Below, piece by piece: positions 52,624 through 61,075 of a stretch of 64,000 bases of DNA. Where the stretch lies: positions 1,674,001 to 1,738,000 of the forward strand of contig NZ_JBEGII010000001.1 in the NCBI RefSeq assembly GCF_040675875.1. The letters are read 5' to 3'. A program made the translations under genes and the position numbers. Numbering within the stretch: the first letter of the stretch is position 1; every line of letters begins with the position of its first letter. This DNA comes from Microbacterium sp. LWO12-1.2 (lineage in GTDB: Bacteria; Actinomycetota; Actinomycetes; Actinomycetales; Microbacteriaceae). The notes under the pieces are model-generated. The model saw only the letters and a program-made list of their open reading frames with translations, was not told the DNA's origin and searched no databases.

Positions 52624-52995
52624 ATATTCTGCGCAATCGACCAAGCGATCCTGCGCAACCCGGGCGATCACCTGCTCACCCGGGAGTTCGTCGGCACCGA
52701 CTACGCGGGGATCATCGTGCGCATCCTCGTTGACCCCGCGGATGCCGAAGACGTGGCGGCAGTGAACGAGCTGCAGCGCTTGCTCCGCCGCACCACCGAC
52801 GAAGTTGACCCGATCATGCACCTGCTCGGCACTGCCCGCGGGTGGGGCGGCCTCCCCGAATACGAAGCCACGCAAAATCAGTGTCGACAAGAGTCTCCCC
52901 GTCGAGAAGTACCAGCTCCGCCTGAGGGACGTTCCTGTCGACTCATTCTGGTCGGTGTCGCTGTACGACACGCTCCGCCTCTACCGGCCACACTC
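52624..52995 (+). pseudogene. DUF1254/DUF1214 protein remnant with a frameshift
   Basis: No complete gene. In one frame the segment reads ADAEDVAAVNELQRLLRRT and GWGGLPEYEA, typical of the DUF1254 half. After a frame change near 52870 another frame reads KSLPVEKYQLRLRDVPVD and SFWSVSLYD, typical of the following DUF1214 half. Both ends are missing, so this is a decayed internal fragment. It lies directly upstream of the TetR operator. Confidence 0.7.
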
Positions 52996-53034
52996 GAGCC
53001 TGTCGATGCCGACCACGCGCGAGCCCTCGTACCT

Positions 53035-53490
53035 CAACAAACGGCGAAGAGCGCCACATATCGCGATCGATGCTCCCAGCGCAGCGCGTCGCGCTCCTGC
53101 ATCGGAAAGACTCCGACATGCGACCGTTTCCGTGCTGCTGTCCAGTACTGGGTCGGTGCAATGCCGTAGATGTGTTTCAGGGTTCTGGTGGCGTGACTCA
53201 CGTCCGGCCACCCCAAGGCCTCCGAACACCGCTGGACACTCCCGTCCGTCGCGTGAAGTAGTTCCGCGAGTCTCAGCGCGCAGTCGAGTGAGCACCCTCA
53301 TCGGTGAGACGCCGAACCCAGCGTTGAAAACCCGGATGAGCTGCGAGGCAGACACGTTGACCGGCCACTCAGATCGGCGATCGTCCAGCGCCGCGCGACA
53401 TCGTCCTGAGTGCGGCCACCACGGCTCGCGCTGGAAGAATCGCACGCGGTTCTCGCTCAGCGTTCGTCTCGACGGACTGTTTGACAACAG
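53035..53490 (-). pseudogene. AraC-family regulator remnant (C-terminal HTH) with a frameshift
   Basis: Two overlapping frames together give an AraC/XylS HTH: VNVSASQLIRVFNAGFGVSP and MRVLTRLR in one, then RLAELLHATDGSVQRCSEAL and GWPDVSHATRTLKHIYGIAP in the next; the switch is near 53275. The N-terminal ligand domain is absent. No start with a ribosome site precedes it. Probably a dead regulator. Confidence 0.7.
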
Positions 53491-53496
53491 CTACTT

Positions 53497-53508
53497 TGTA
53501 TTGCAAGG
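53497..53508 (+). promoter_or_regulatory. Candidate PadR operator (copy 1) before padR
   Basis: TGTATTGCAAGG lies 9 nt before the padR ATG and just downstream of a -35-like TTGACA (53481-53486). Eleven of twelve bases recur at 54901-54912 upstream of the PLDc_N/ABC genes of the same operon. Confidence 0.5.
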
Positions 53509-53517
53509 CTTGTTCAC

Positions 53518-53865
53518 ATGGCTGCGAGGGACCGGACTGCGCAACTCCGCAAGGGAGTGCTGGAGTTGGCGATCCTTGCTGTGCTTGATGGTGACGAGTA
53601 CTACTCGATCGAGATCATCGAGCAGTTGGGCGCACAGCCCGCGTTGACCGCGACTCCGGGGACTGTGTATCCGCTGCTTGCACGCCTGGACAAGGCCGAC
53701 AAAGTCACGACTCGTTGGGTTGAGGCGGGAAGCGGCGGCCCTCCGCGGAAGTACTACAGCCTCACCGATGAGGGCCGCGCGGCGCTCCAAGAGGGTGCGG
53801 CGGCTTGGGAAGCGCTGAGCGGCGCGATGGGCGAGCTTCTCCGGAAAGGCGGCCATCTCTCGTGA
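53518..53865 (+). CDS. PadR-family transcriptional repressor
   Basis: 115-aa winged-helix regulator of the short (PadR-s2) type: AQLRKGVLELAILAVLDGDEYYSIEIIEQL, then TPGTVYPLLARLDKADKVTTRWVEAGSGGPPRKYYSLTDEGRAAL, the family core. PadR proteins of this type commonly repress adjacent ABC exporters or HAAS-domain membrane genes, the arrangement here. The stop overlaps the GTG of the next gene (GTGA). Confidence 0.95.
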   Translation: MAARDRTAQLRKGVLELAILAVLDGDEYYSIEIIEQLGAQPALTATPGTVYPLLARLDKADKVTTRWVEAGSGGPPRKYYSLTDEGRAALQEGAAAWEALSGAMGELLRKGGHLS

Positions 53866-54734
53866 AGTCATATCTGCGAGCGGTTGGCGCCCACCTCGGA
53901 AGCCTCAGCAGGACAGACCGCCTCCTCGCTCTGGAAGGGCTCGAAGCTCAGCTCGGCGAACTGCTGGAAGCCGGCCTCGATCCCCGGGAAGCGCTGGGTG
54001 CTCCTGAGGACTATGCGGGCGAGCTGCTCGACGCGCTTGCGAGCGATGCACCCGCTGACGAGCCCCACCTGCGCGTGCTGGGGCTCCCCTTGGAAACCCG
54101 GGGCCCTGTGAGCGCCAAGGTCCGTTCGCGGACCTGGAATCCGGAGAGCCCGCGCCTCGTGGTCCCCCGACTGCTCGGAGTCGGCTGGACTCTCAACCTC
54201 GGCGCTCTCGCCGTGAGACTCAGGCTCATCCGCCCTGACGACGCGACCAACGAAGTGCTCGATCAGATACCCGAACGCTCAGTCCGCACCGCGCAGCTCG
54301 CACCGCTCCTGGTGGCAGGTGCGACCGCAGGCGCGTTGGCACTCATGTGGAAGAAGATGCCCGACAGGGTTGCGTCTGGTTTTGATGCCTTCGGGCGGCA
54401 GAATCGCACGAGTTCCAAGATTTCGATGCTCGGCAGCCTCATGCTGGGCGTCGCGCCAGCGATATGGGCGCTACGTAGGCAGGCTTCGACAGAGGATCGG
54501 CTCGTGAGCGCCGCAAGCGCGACGACACTGGCTACTGTTTCAGCCTCAGCCGTCGCGGCTTCACTTCTCAGCGCGCGTGGGCCCCGTGGCCGATGGGGTC
54601 TGCTCGTTCCTGCGGGAGCCCTACTCGGGATTGCGGCATCACTCGGAGTGATCGTGCTCCCACTTCGCGCGGGCCTGCGTCACGCCTGGCGCAACGTCGC
54701 GGCGAGCCGCGAGCACACCGGACACGAGCGCTGA
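53862..54734 (+). CDS. HAAS-like / DUF1648 membrane protein
   Basis: 290 aa from the GTG at 53862. N-terminal helical HAAS-like domain (VKSYLRAVGAHLGSLSRTDRLLALEGLEAQLGELLEAGLDPREALGAPEDYAGELLDAL), usual partner of PadR genes. Then a DUF1648-like segment (KKMPDRVASGFDAFGRQNRTSSK) and four or five membrane helices (APLLVAGATAGALALMW, ISMLGSLMLGVAPAIWAL, GLLVPAGALLGIAASLGVIVLPL). Role unknown; possibly a sensor or partner for PadR signalling. A 249-bp gap follows, with a second copy of the TGTAWTGCAAGG motif. Confidence 0.82.
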   Translation: MKSYLRAVGAHLGSLSRTDRLLALEGLEAQLGELLEAGLDPREALGAPEDYAGELLDALASDAPADEPHLRVLGLPLETRGPVSAKVRSRTWNPESPRLVVPRLLGVGWTLNLGALAVRLRLIRPDDATNEVLDQIPERSVRTAQLAPLLVAGATAGALALMWKKMPDRVASGFDAFGRQNRTSSKISMLGSLMLGVAPAIWALRRQASTEDRLVSAASATTLATVSASAVAASLLSARGPRGRWGLLVPAGALLGIAASLGVIVLPLRAGLRHAWRNVAASREHTGHER

Positions 54735-54900
54735 GAGTCTCCACAGGGACTCCCGGTGAGCGCCATGCGCGCTTCACTGCTGACGCTTCGACCTCTGGGC
54801 CCACCGGGTGCGCCGTCTCCAGGCTGACGCGAGGGCACCTTTGAGACGCAACGGCTGAGGATCCCTCCAGGGAGAGCGGATCGATTTGTCTCCACTAGTA

Positions 54901-54912
54901 TGTAATGCAAGG
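54901..54912 (+). promoter_or_regulatory. Candidate PadR operator (copy 2) before the PLDc_N-ABC genes
   Basis: TGTAATGCAAGG within TATGTAATGCAAGGATGTAT, an A/T-rich island in the 249-bp gap, 72 nt before the PLDc_N ATG. Nearly identical to the motif before padR. Confidence 0.5.
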
Positions 54913-54983
54913 ATGTATGCCATGCATGGGACATGTGACTTACACGCTCTTGTTCGATCCATCGCCCAGAAGGCGGTCTACTC

Positions 54984-55283
54984 ATGAATCTCGACACCTC
55001 CGCCCTGTCCGGCACGACGGGCCTGATGATCGTGATCGCCCTGGGACTGCAGGCGCTCTTCGCCGTGATCGGCCTCGTCGCGCTCGCTCGTACACCTAGC
55101 GATCGGCTGGTGTTCGGTCGCAAGTGGCCGTGGGGGCTCCTCATCGTGTTCATCAACACGATCGGAACGATCCTGTTCCTTGCTCTCGGACGCCGCCCCG
55201 CCCCGATCGCGGATGCGCCGCCAGCGACTTCGGCCACCACGGCCAACGCCGTGCGGAATCTGTATGACGGCGAGCAACAGTGA
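54984..55283 (+). CDS. PLDc_N-domain membrane protein (YxlE-like)
   Basis: 99 aa with two membrane helices (LMIVIALGLQALFAVIGLVALA and GLLIVFINTIGTILFLALGRRP); the FLALGRRP ending is the hallmark of PLD-nuclease N-terminal (PLDc_N) domains. No phospholipase catalytic domain. In Bacillus, YxlE of this type precedes the YxlF ATPase and YxlG permease in the sigY operon. Here it directly precedes an ABC ATPase with a GTGA overlap, the same module. Confidence 0.85.
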   Translation: MNLDTSALSGTTGLMIVIALGLQALFAVIGLVALARTPSDRLVFGRKWPWGLLIVFINTIGTILFLALGRRPAPIADAPPATSATTANAVRNLYDGEQQ

Positions 55284-56236
55284 GCGCCCGCCGTAGGCCC
55301 GACCTGGAAGCCTCTGCCATCGCCGTTCGCGGCGTGACGAAGAAGTATGGGGAACGGCGTGTGCTCGACGGGCTCGACCTCTCTGTCGAACCAGGATCAG
55401 TGTTCGGCTTTCTCGGCGCGAACGGCGCGGGGAAGACGACCACTATCCGGATACTCCTCGCGCTGGCTCGCGAGAACAGCGGGAGCGTGCGCATCTTCGG
55501 GAATGCTCCGGGGAGCGCAGAGGTTCGGGCACTCATCGGTTACTGCCCGGACGTCCCCGGGTTCGCGCCATGGATGACGGCCCGAGAAGTACTCGAACAG
55601 GCAGCGTCACTGTTTCAGCTTTCTCCGCAGACGGTTCGCCGTCGCGTACCCGACCTCCTCGACCTCATCGGACTGGCTGATACGAAGGCCAGGGTCGGAG
55701 GCTACTCCCGCGGAATGCGCCAACGGCTCGGCTTGGCCCAAGCTCTGATCAACAGTCCGCGACTCCTGATCCTTGACGAACCGACCTCGGCGCTGGATCC
55801 GATGGGTCGTCGTGCCGTGCTCGAACTCATCACCGAGCTCAAAGGCAAGACGACGGTCTTCTTCTCCACGCATCTTCTTCCCGATGTGGAACGCGTCTGC
55901 GACGACGTGGCGATACTCAACGCCGGTCGCGTCGTCACTGCCGGTTCGATCGCTGAGGTGCGCGGGACGTTCGCACGCACTCGCGGACGACTCATCGTCG
56001 AGACGGATGAGCCAGGCCGCCTACGCGAAGAGCTCGAAGCCGAGCCCTGGGTTTCGGAGATCGACTTCACGGAACGAGACTCGCGCGCTCTCCTGCTCAC
56101 GGTGGATGACATCGAGGAAGGTGCGGCTCGGGTCGCGACCAAGGTCGCCTCCTGCGGCCTCCGGTTGTACCGGCTCGAACCGCGCGAGGCGAGCCTCGAA
56201 GACGTGTTCGTTGACCTTGTGGAGGTGGGCCGATGA
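55280..56236 (+). CDS. ABC transporter ATP-binding protein (first cassette)
   Basis: 318 aa. Walker A FLGANGAGKTTTIRILLALA, signature YSRGMRQRLGLAQALI, Walker B LLILDEPTSALDPMG, switch FFSTHLLPDVERVCDDVAIL. The C-terminal 80 residues are the extra domain found in ABC-2 (drug, bacteriocin or lipid) exporters. GTG start overlaps the PLDc_N stop; its stop overlaps the permease start. Confidence 0.95.
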   Translation: MSARRRPDLEASAIAVRGVTKKYGERRVLDGLDLSVEPGSVFGFLGANGAGKTTTIRILLALARENSGSVRIFGNAPGSAEVRALIGYCPDVPGFAPWMTAREVLEQAASLFQLSPQTVRRRVPDLLDLIGLADTKARVGGYSRGMRQRLGLAQALINSPRLLILDEPTSALDPMGRRAVLELITELKGKTTVFFSTHLLPDVERVCDDVAILNAGRVVTAGSIAEVRGTFARTRGRLIVETDEPGRLREELEAEPWVSEIDFTERDSRALLLTVDDIEEGAARVATKVASCGLRLYRLEPREASLEDVFVDLVEVGR

Positions 56237-57009
56237 ACGCGATGCGACCGCTACTGCTCCTGCGCACTCGCGAGGTGGTGCGCACCTGGCGCGTCTGGGT
56301 TCTCCCTGCAGTACTGGTGTTCCTGGCTACGACGGGTCCAGTCATCACTCGGTTCACGAAGGAGATCCTTGCCGGGGCGCTCGGGAGTGGTGAGGCCGGC
56401 GCGATCATCTTGGCCGATCCGACAGCGGCGGATGCGGCCGGGCGTTGGATCTCCGATATCTCCCAACTCGCCGTCTTCGTGGTGGTCGTCATGGCGGCGG
56501 GGGCGATCAACAGCGAAGTACGCTCTGGGGTCGCCTCGCTGATGCTCGTGAAGCCCGCATCCCGCACCGCATATGTCGTCAGTCACGCCATCGTCCTGGT
56601 GCTGTTCGTCGCAGTGTCCGCGCTCATCGGCGCGGTCGCCTCGTGGGCGGTGACCCGGCTCCTGTGGGGGGACGGCGGGCTCGGCACGGTGCTCGGCGCG
56701 ACGGGGATGTGGATCGTCCTGGCGGCTGTACTCATCACCGCGTCGATGCTGGCATCCGTCGCCTTCGATGCACTGGCCGCTGCGGCCGGCATCGGTATCG
56801 GCGCCTATTTCCTCCTCATCCTCGCAGGAACCCTGCCCCGCCTGGCCGAGTACACCCCGGCAGGTCTCATCCCCACGTCGTCGGCGATCGCCACCGGCGC
56901 ACCAGTGGACGATGCCGCGATGTGGTGGCCTGTCATCACTGGCGTGATCCTGGCCGCGGTTCTTCTCGCTTCCGCCGTGCTCGTCTTCCGTCGAAAGGAA
57001 CTCCGATGA
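56233..57009 (+). CDS. ABC-2 type permease (first cassette)
   Basis: 258-aa membrane protein with about six helices (WVLPAVLVFLATTGPVITRF, LAVFVVVVMAAGAINSEVRSG, YVVSHAIVLVLFVAVSALIGAVASWA, WIVLAAVLITASMLASVAF, GIGIGAYFLLILAGTLP, WPVITGVILAAVLLASAVLVF). The pattern and ATGA overlaps on both sides fit the NatB/YxlG-type permease of an ABC-2 exporter. Confidence 0.9.
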   Translation: MNAMRPLLLLRTREVVRTWRVWVLPAVLVFLATTGPVITRFTKEILAGALGSGEAGAIILADPTAADAAGRWISDISQLAVFVVVVMAAGAINSEVRSGVASLMLVKPASRTAYVVSHAIVLVLFVAVSALIGAVASWAVTRLLWGDGGLGTVLGATGMWIVLAAVLITASMLASVAFDALAAAAGIGIGAYFLLILAGTLPRLAEYTPAGLIPTSSAIATGAPVDDAAMWWPVITGVILAAVLLASAVLVFRRKELR

Positions 57010-57941
57010 CCCACTCGGCCATCACCGCAGACCACCTCACGAAACGCTTCGGCGAACGCGAGGTCGTCTCGGACCTCTCCTTCACCGTCGCCCGCGGGCG
57101 AGCGTTCGGGCTGCTCGGCCCGAACGGTTCGGGCAAGACCACCACCATCCGACTGCTCAACGGTCTGCTCACTCCCGAGGGTGGCAGGGTCAGCCTGTTC
57201 GGTGAACAGGTGACCGCGAAGAATGCGGACCGGCTCAGGCAGCGGATCGGCGTGCAGACGGACACGAACCTCTACGACACGCTCTCTGCCCGCGAGAACC
57301 TCCGCACCTGGGGTGCACTTTACGGCGTCGACCGGCGCTCCCTCGATCATCGGGTGGACGAAGTCCTGGCCGCTTTCGGCCTAGACTCCCGAGCGGAATC
57401 CCTGGTGGGAGAGTTCAGCAAGGGGATGCGACAGAAACTCGCGATCGGACGCGCCGTCATCCATGAGCCAGAGCTGCTGTTCCTCGATGAACCGACAGCC
57501 GGCTTGGACCCGGAAGCAGCTGCCGAACTGATCGCCTACCTGAAGCGAATGATCCAGGCCCGGAGCACCACTGTCGTGATCTCCACGCATCAGCTCGCGG
57601 GCCTGGAGTCTCTCTGCGACGACATCGGCATCATCAGACAGGGCAGGCTTCTCACTGCTGGCTCTGTCGATGACCTCCTGCGGCACGAATGGCCTGGCAA
57701 CCGCTACAGCCTGCGCGTCGAGGGTGACCGAGATGTCGCAGACCGAATCGTGGCGGCGCTCGCGATTGCCGATGGCGGAGCGGATGACGAGCTGTCGTTT
57801 CACACGGAGGACGAGGGCACCGTTTCAGAGATCGTCGCAGCGCTCGTGCGGGCGGGGATCGCGGTGCGAGCAGTCGTCCCACAGCATCCCACGATCGAAG
57901 AGTTCTACTTCACCACGCTCGACAAGGAGACCGGAGCATGA
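57006..57941 (+). CDS. ABC transporter ATP-binding protein (second cassette)
   Basis: 311 aa from the ATG at 57006. Walker A LLGPNGSGKTTTIRLLNGLL, signature FSKGMRQKLAIGRAVI, Walker B LLFLDEPTAGLDPEA, switch VISTHQLAGLESLCDDIGII. Divergent from the first cassette ATPase, so it is not a recent duplication. ATGA overlaps tie it to both permease genes. In-frame codons upstream from 56445 belong to the permease region and are excluded. Confidence 0.94.
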   Translation: MTHSAITADHLTKRFGEREVVSDLSFTVARGRAFGLLGPNGSGKTTTIRLLNGLLTPEGGRVSLFGEQVTAKNADRLRQRIGVQTDTNLYDTLSARENLRTWGALYGVDRRSLDHRVDEVLAAFGLDSRAESLVGEFSKGMRQKLAIGRAVIHEPELLFLDEPTAGLDPEAAAELIAYLKRMIQARSTTVVISTHQLAGLESLCDDIGIIRQGRLLTAGSVDDLLRHEWPGNRYSLRVEGDRDVADRIVAALAIADGGADDELSFHTEDEGTVSEIVAALVRAGIAVRAVVPQHPTIEEFYFTTLDKETGA

Positions 57942-58795
57942 TCCCCCACCCCCTCACTTCACAGGCGTCAGGGATCCGCGGCGGGATCGGTTGGAGACGA
58001 GTCGCGGCAGTGATGCGAAAAGACTGGCTCGAGGTTCTCCGCAACAAGCAGGTACTCGCGTCGCTGATCGTCGTTCCTCTCGTGTTCGCGGTCCTGCTGC
58101 CCGCGGGGATCATCCTGCTCGGTGGCTCCGGGATCCTCACCTCCACGATCGCGGGCCTGCAAGGTTTCCTCGACAATCTCCCTCACGGCGTTGCACCGTC
58201 TGGGTACACACCGGACCAGACCGTCGTGTACGCGGTGATCGTGTACTTCCTCGCGCCGTTCTTCCTGGTCATCCCCGTCATGACCGCATCGATCACCGCC
58301 TCCTCCAGCCTCGTCGGCGAGAAGGAGCGCCGCACCATCGAGGGCCTGCTCTACACGCCGCTGACGAACCGGGAACTCCTACTCGCCAAAGTCCTCGGCT
58401 CGGTGATCCCCGCAGTCGCGCTCACCTGGATCGCATTCATCGCGTATGCAGTGATCGTGGGAGTGCTCGGTGCACCGATGATGGGCGGCGTCTTCTTCCC
58501 GACCTGGACATGGGCCGTGCTGGTCATCCTTCTCGTGCCACTCGTCGGGTTTCTGGCCACCAGCCTGATCGTCGCGGTCTCAGGCCGCTCGACCACCATG
58601 CAGGGCGCCCAAGGCACGGCGATGTTCGTCGTGTTCCCGATCCTCGCCCTCGTGATCGGCCAAGCCACCGGACTCATGCTCTTCAACGTCACAGTCGCCC
58701 TCATCGCGGCTGCGGTGCTCGCGATCGTTGATCTGCTCGCTTTTGTCTTCGTCGTGGCGAAGTTCCAGCGAGAACGCATCGTCACGAAGCTCTGA
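57938..58795 (+). CDS. ABC-2 type permease (second cassette)
   Basis: 285 aa. Long loop after the first helix (SLIVVPLVFAVLLPAGIILLGGSG), then VYAVIVYFLAPFFLVIPVMTASITASSSLVGEKERRTIEGLLYTPLTNRELLLAKVLGSVIP, the typical ABC-2 EKE/ERRTIE coupling motif, and four further helices. Last gene of the PadR operon; a hairpin terminator follows at 58846. Confidence 0.92.
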   Translation: MIPHPLTSQASGIRGGIGWRRVAAVMRKDWLEVLRNKQVLASLIVVPLVFAVLLPAGIILLGGSGILTSTIAGLQGFLDNLPHGVAPSGYTPDQTVVYAVIVYFLAPFFLVIPVMTASITASSSLVGEKERRTIEGLLYTPLTNRELLLAKVLGSVIPAVALTWIAFIAYAVIVGVLGAPMMGGVFFPTWTWAVLVILLVPLVGFLATSLIVAVSGRSTTMQGAQGTAMFVVFPILALVIGQATGLMLFNVTVALIAAAVLAIVDLLAFVFVVAKFQRERIVTKL

Positions 58796-58845
58796 AACGC
58801 AGAACCATTGTCGACTGCTGTCGTCTGCCCATTGAGGAAATGACA
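58796..58845 (+). other. Spacer between the ABC operon and its terminator
   Basis: Short non-coding spacer. The next 300 bases up to 59142 hold a terminator, a tRNA-Pro fragment and no gene that I can support. Confidence 0.4.
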
Positions 58846-58886
58846 GAGGCTCGGAATCTCGCGACTTCCGCGTGATTCCGAGCCTC
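58846..58886. terminator. Hairpin terminator next to the tRNA-Pro fragment
   Basis: A 13-bp perfect inverted repeat GAGGCTCGGAATC / GATTCCGAGCCTC (58846-58858, 58874-58886). It can end the rightward ABC operon and, read leftward, would follow the tRNA-Pro 3' fragment as a tRNA terminator. Confidence 0.8.
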
Positions 58887-58894
58887 AATCTGGT

Positions 58895-58927
58895 CGGGCT
58901 GACAGGGTTTGAACCTGCGAAACCTTG
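58895..58927 (-). repeat. tRNA-Pro 3' fragment (candidate attL)
   Basis: 33 bases matching the T-arm and acceptor 3' strand of the intact tRNA-Pro at 63476-63549 with three mismatches: CGGGCTGACAGG then TTTGAACCTGCGA on the plus strand. Same orientation as the intact gene, so the two form a direct repeat 4.6 kb apart, as left by integration into a tRNA 3' end. The anticodon half is absent. Confidence 0.75.
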
Positions 58928-59142
58928 TTGAGTCAGGCCAATTCTGCTTCAACGATCGATCGACAACGTCGGCTTGCTTTTCTCAATCTGATCTGGCTAT
59001 TCCCGGGCCGGCAGCACCACATCGAGGAGCATCAGGAATCATCGCCGATCAATGCCATGTGGACTGAGGGTGGACTGAGATCTATGACCTCGCCGGTGCA
59101 ACGTAGACTCGTCACCTCGGCCGGAGGAAGACACAGCCGGTC

Positions 59143-59472
59143 ATGGGAACCAGCAAGCGACTCGCGCCGCTCTACGATCGCTACGCGCAACACGGGGAGA
59201 TCCTCGCCGCCGCGAAGCACGGGCCGCTGCAGCCGCTAACCGATTGGGAACTCGACCGCACGGAACAGCCGATGACTACGTGCCCGCGCCCGAAGAAGGT
59301 CCGCGCATGGGTGCGATTCGGCCCCGAATCGATCCGCGTCGAGGCCTACCTCCTCCGCTCCACTCCCCTCGCCGCAGGTATCCAGTTCAGCGCCAGCGAC
59401 GAGACGTTCCTCTGCTGGGTTGGGGCAACGCCGTCGTCCTCGCAGAGGACGAGTGAGACGTTCCTCCATTGA
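59143..59472 (+). CDS. Small hypothetical protein, probably frameshifted at the C-terminus
   Basis: 109 aa: MGTSKRLAPLYDRYAQHGEI, then KVRAWVRFGPESIRVEAYLL and a C-terminal FSASDETFLCWV. After Cys-Trp the frame reads GATPSSSQRTSETFLH, whereas the neighbouring frame continues WGNAVVLAEDE to a stop, a more protein-like ending. One lost base near 59420 would explain this. Similar short proteins occur on actinobacterial integrated elements; function unknown. The ribosome site GGAGG is 15 nt from the ATG, so the start is uncertain. Confidence 0.5.
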   Translation: MGTSKRLAPLYDRYAQHGEILAAAKHGPLQPLTDWELDRTEQPMTTCPRPKKVRAWVRFGPESIRVEAYLLRSTPLAAGIQFSASDETFLCWVGATPSSSQRTSETFLH

Positions 59473-59551
59473 ATGTCCGAACTCCCGATAGGATCTCGAA
59501 CATTCGACCTATGAGTTTCCTGGGAGGTCGAGAGCACTCGAGAGGAACCTC

Positions 59552-60529
59552 ATGTCAGACCCTACGCCCGCGCCCGGGTGGTACCCGGCACCGCACGCCA
59601 ACAACGAGCACCGGTACTGGGACGGCACACAGTGGCTCGAGCCGCAGCCCGCGGCTCCGACCCCTGTCCTGACCGACGCCGCGTCCGTCGCGCCTGAGCC
59701 GGCCGGACTAGCGACTGATCCCGCGCCCGGGCCGAAGCCGACTTCGGTCCTGTCGATCGTCGCGCTCATCGCTGGCATTATCGCGTTCTTCACCGGAATC
59801 GTCCCGATTCTGGGAGCGATCCTCGGCCTCGGCGCGATCGCGCTGGGCGTGTTCGCACTCGTGAAGAAGCAGCGCAAGGGTCTCGCCGTAGCAGGCATCG
59901 TGCTCGGCACAGTCGCCGTCATCACCTCGATCGCCGTCACCGCCGGGATCTCCGCCAACCTTCCAGCATCTGACGAGAAGCCAGTAGCAACCGTGCAGGA
60001 GACGACCGAGCCGGCCGACGAAGTCACCGAGGAGCCGCCCGCCACGATCGTCGTCCCCGACGTCGTCGGGCTGCCCGTCGCAGACGCGATCACCGCCCTC
60101 GAGGCTGCCGGACTAGACGCACCGGCGTTGGCATCATTCGAAGACCCGGCCGCTCTGGTCGTTTCGACCAGCCTCGCGGCAGGATCAGAGGCAACCGAAG
60201 GTGCAACGATCACTATCGTCGTGCCGGAAAAGCCCAAGCTCACACTGGGCCAGCAGAACGCGATCGCGAAGGCACAGGACTACCTCGACTACTCCGGGTT
60301 CTCACGTACAGGCCTGATCGGCCAGCTCGAATACGAAGGCTTCTCAACTGCGGACGCCACGTTCGGCACCGACAATGCCGGCGCAGACTGGACCGCCGAA
60401 GCCGCCGAGAAGGCCGCCGACTACCTCGCCTACTCCTCGTTCTCGCGCCAGAGCTTGTATGACCAGCTCGCCTACGAGGGATTCCTCGACGCCGAGATCG
60501 TGTACGCACTCGGCCAGGTCGGCTACTGA
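59552..60529 (+). CDS. DUF2510 / membrane / PASTA / Ltp-repeat surface protein
   Basis: 325 aa with clear modules: N-terminal DUF2510 (PGWYPAPHANNEHRYWDGTQWLE); Pro/Ala linker; two membrane helices (VLSIVALIAGIIAFFTGIVPI, LGLGAIALGVFALV) with DUF4190-like spacing and a third AVAGIVLGTVAVITSIAV; one PASTA repeat (VPDVVGLPVADAITALEAAG); and two C-terminal Ltp repeats (NAIAKAQDYLDYSGFSRTGLIGQLEYEGF, EKAADYLAYSSFSRQSLYDQLAYEGF). Ltp domains are named for phage TP-J34 lipoprotein Ltp, which blocks superinfection. No lipobox here. A terminator follows at 60553. Confidence 0.85.
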   Translation: MSDPTPAPGWYPAPHANNEHRYWDGTQWLEPQPAAPTPVLTDAASVAPEPAGLATDPAPGPKPTSVLSIVALIAGIIAFFTGIVPILGAILGLGAIALGVFALVKKQRKGLAVAGIVLGTVAVITSIAVTAGISANLPASDEKPVATVQETTEPADEVTEEPPATIVVPDVVGLPVADAITALEAAGLDAPALASFEDPAALVVSTSLAAGSEATEGATITIVVPEKPKLTLGQQNAIAKAQDYLDYSGFSRTGLIGQLEYEGFSTADATFGTDNAGADWTAEAAEKAADYLAYSSFSRQSLYDQLAYEGFLDAEIVYALGQVGY

Positions 60530-60552
60530 CGCTCCCCTGCAACGCAAAGAGA

Positions 60553-60590
60553 GACGCCCCCGCACAGCACGGATGCTTCACGGGGGCGTC
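60553..60590. terminator. Terminator after the Ltp-repeat gene
   Basis: A 10-bp inverted repeat GACGCCCCCG / CGGGGGCGTC (60553-60562, 60581-60590) with an 18-nt loop, 24 nt after the stop. Confidence 0.8.
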
Positions 60591-60646
60591 CTCTGTCTGT
60601 TACGACGTTCAATTCTCGAGGGTGTTGGCACTTTCCATCGTCACCA

Positions 60647-60988
60647 TTGCGTAACTGGCCGGTGCTCGCTGGCTGCAGCGTCTCGACCGATGCCGCGTGC
60701 GGTGAGACCGAGACGGCCGGCAAGAAGGTCGCGATTACCGCGAGCGATCTGCTGACGCAGGAGGTCAGCGCCGGGAAACTCAAAGCGGCGGCGGCGGAGA
60801 TCGAGGAGTATATCGAGCCGCTGCGGGCACAGCCGATGCCCGATTCGCTGTTGACCTCCCACGCCGCCTTGGTCGACGACATGGATGAGCTTGAGATCAC
60901 GATCCGCGCCTACGATACCGGCTGCTTGGGCGACATCACTCTGAGGATTGCGAAGACCACCGTGACGTGGAAAGTCGTCTGCGACTGA
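60647..60988 (+). pseudogene. Putative lipoprotein with a signal peptide broken by a frameshift
   Basis: The open frame (TTG at 60647) begins RNWPVLAGCSVSTDAACGETE, with a lipobox (LAGC) but no hydrophobic signal helix. The neighbouring frame just upstream, from GTG at 60622, reads VLALSIVTIA and stops at TAA (60652). Joining the two by a one-base shift recreates a normal lipoprotein signal. The remainder is a helix then strands (LLTQEVSAGKLKAAAAEIEEYIEPLRAQ, ITLRIAKTTVTWKVVCD). It is most simply a recent pseudogene or an assembly error; function unknown. Confidence 0.5.
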
Positions 60989-61075
60989 TCCGATACGGCG
61001 CTGCCGAGTGTCGGTAGCGTGCGCCACTCTGTCGGCGTACCGAAGCGCTGGGCTTGGGACAGAGGGGAACACCGC

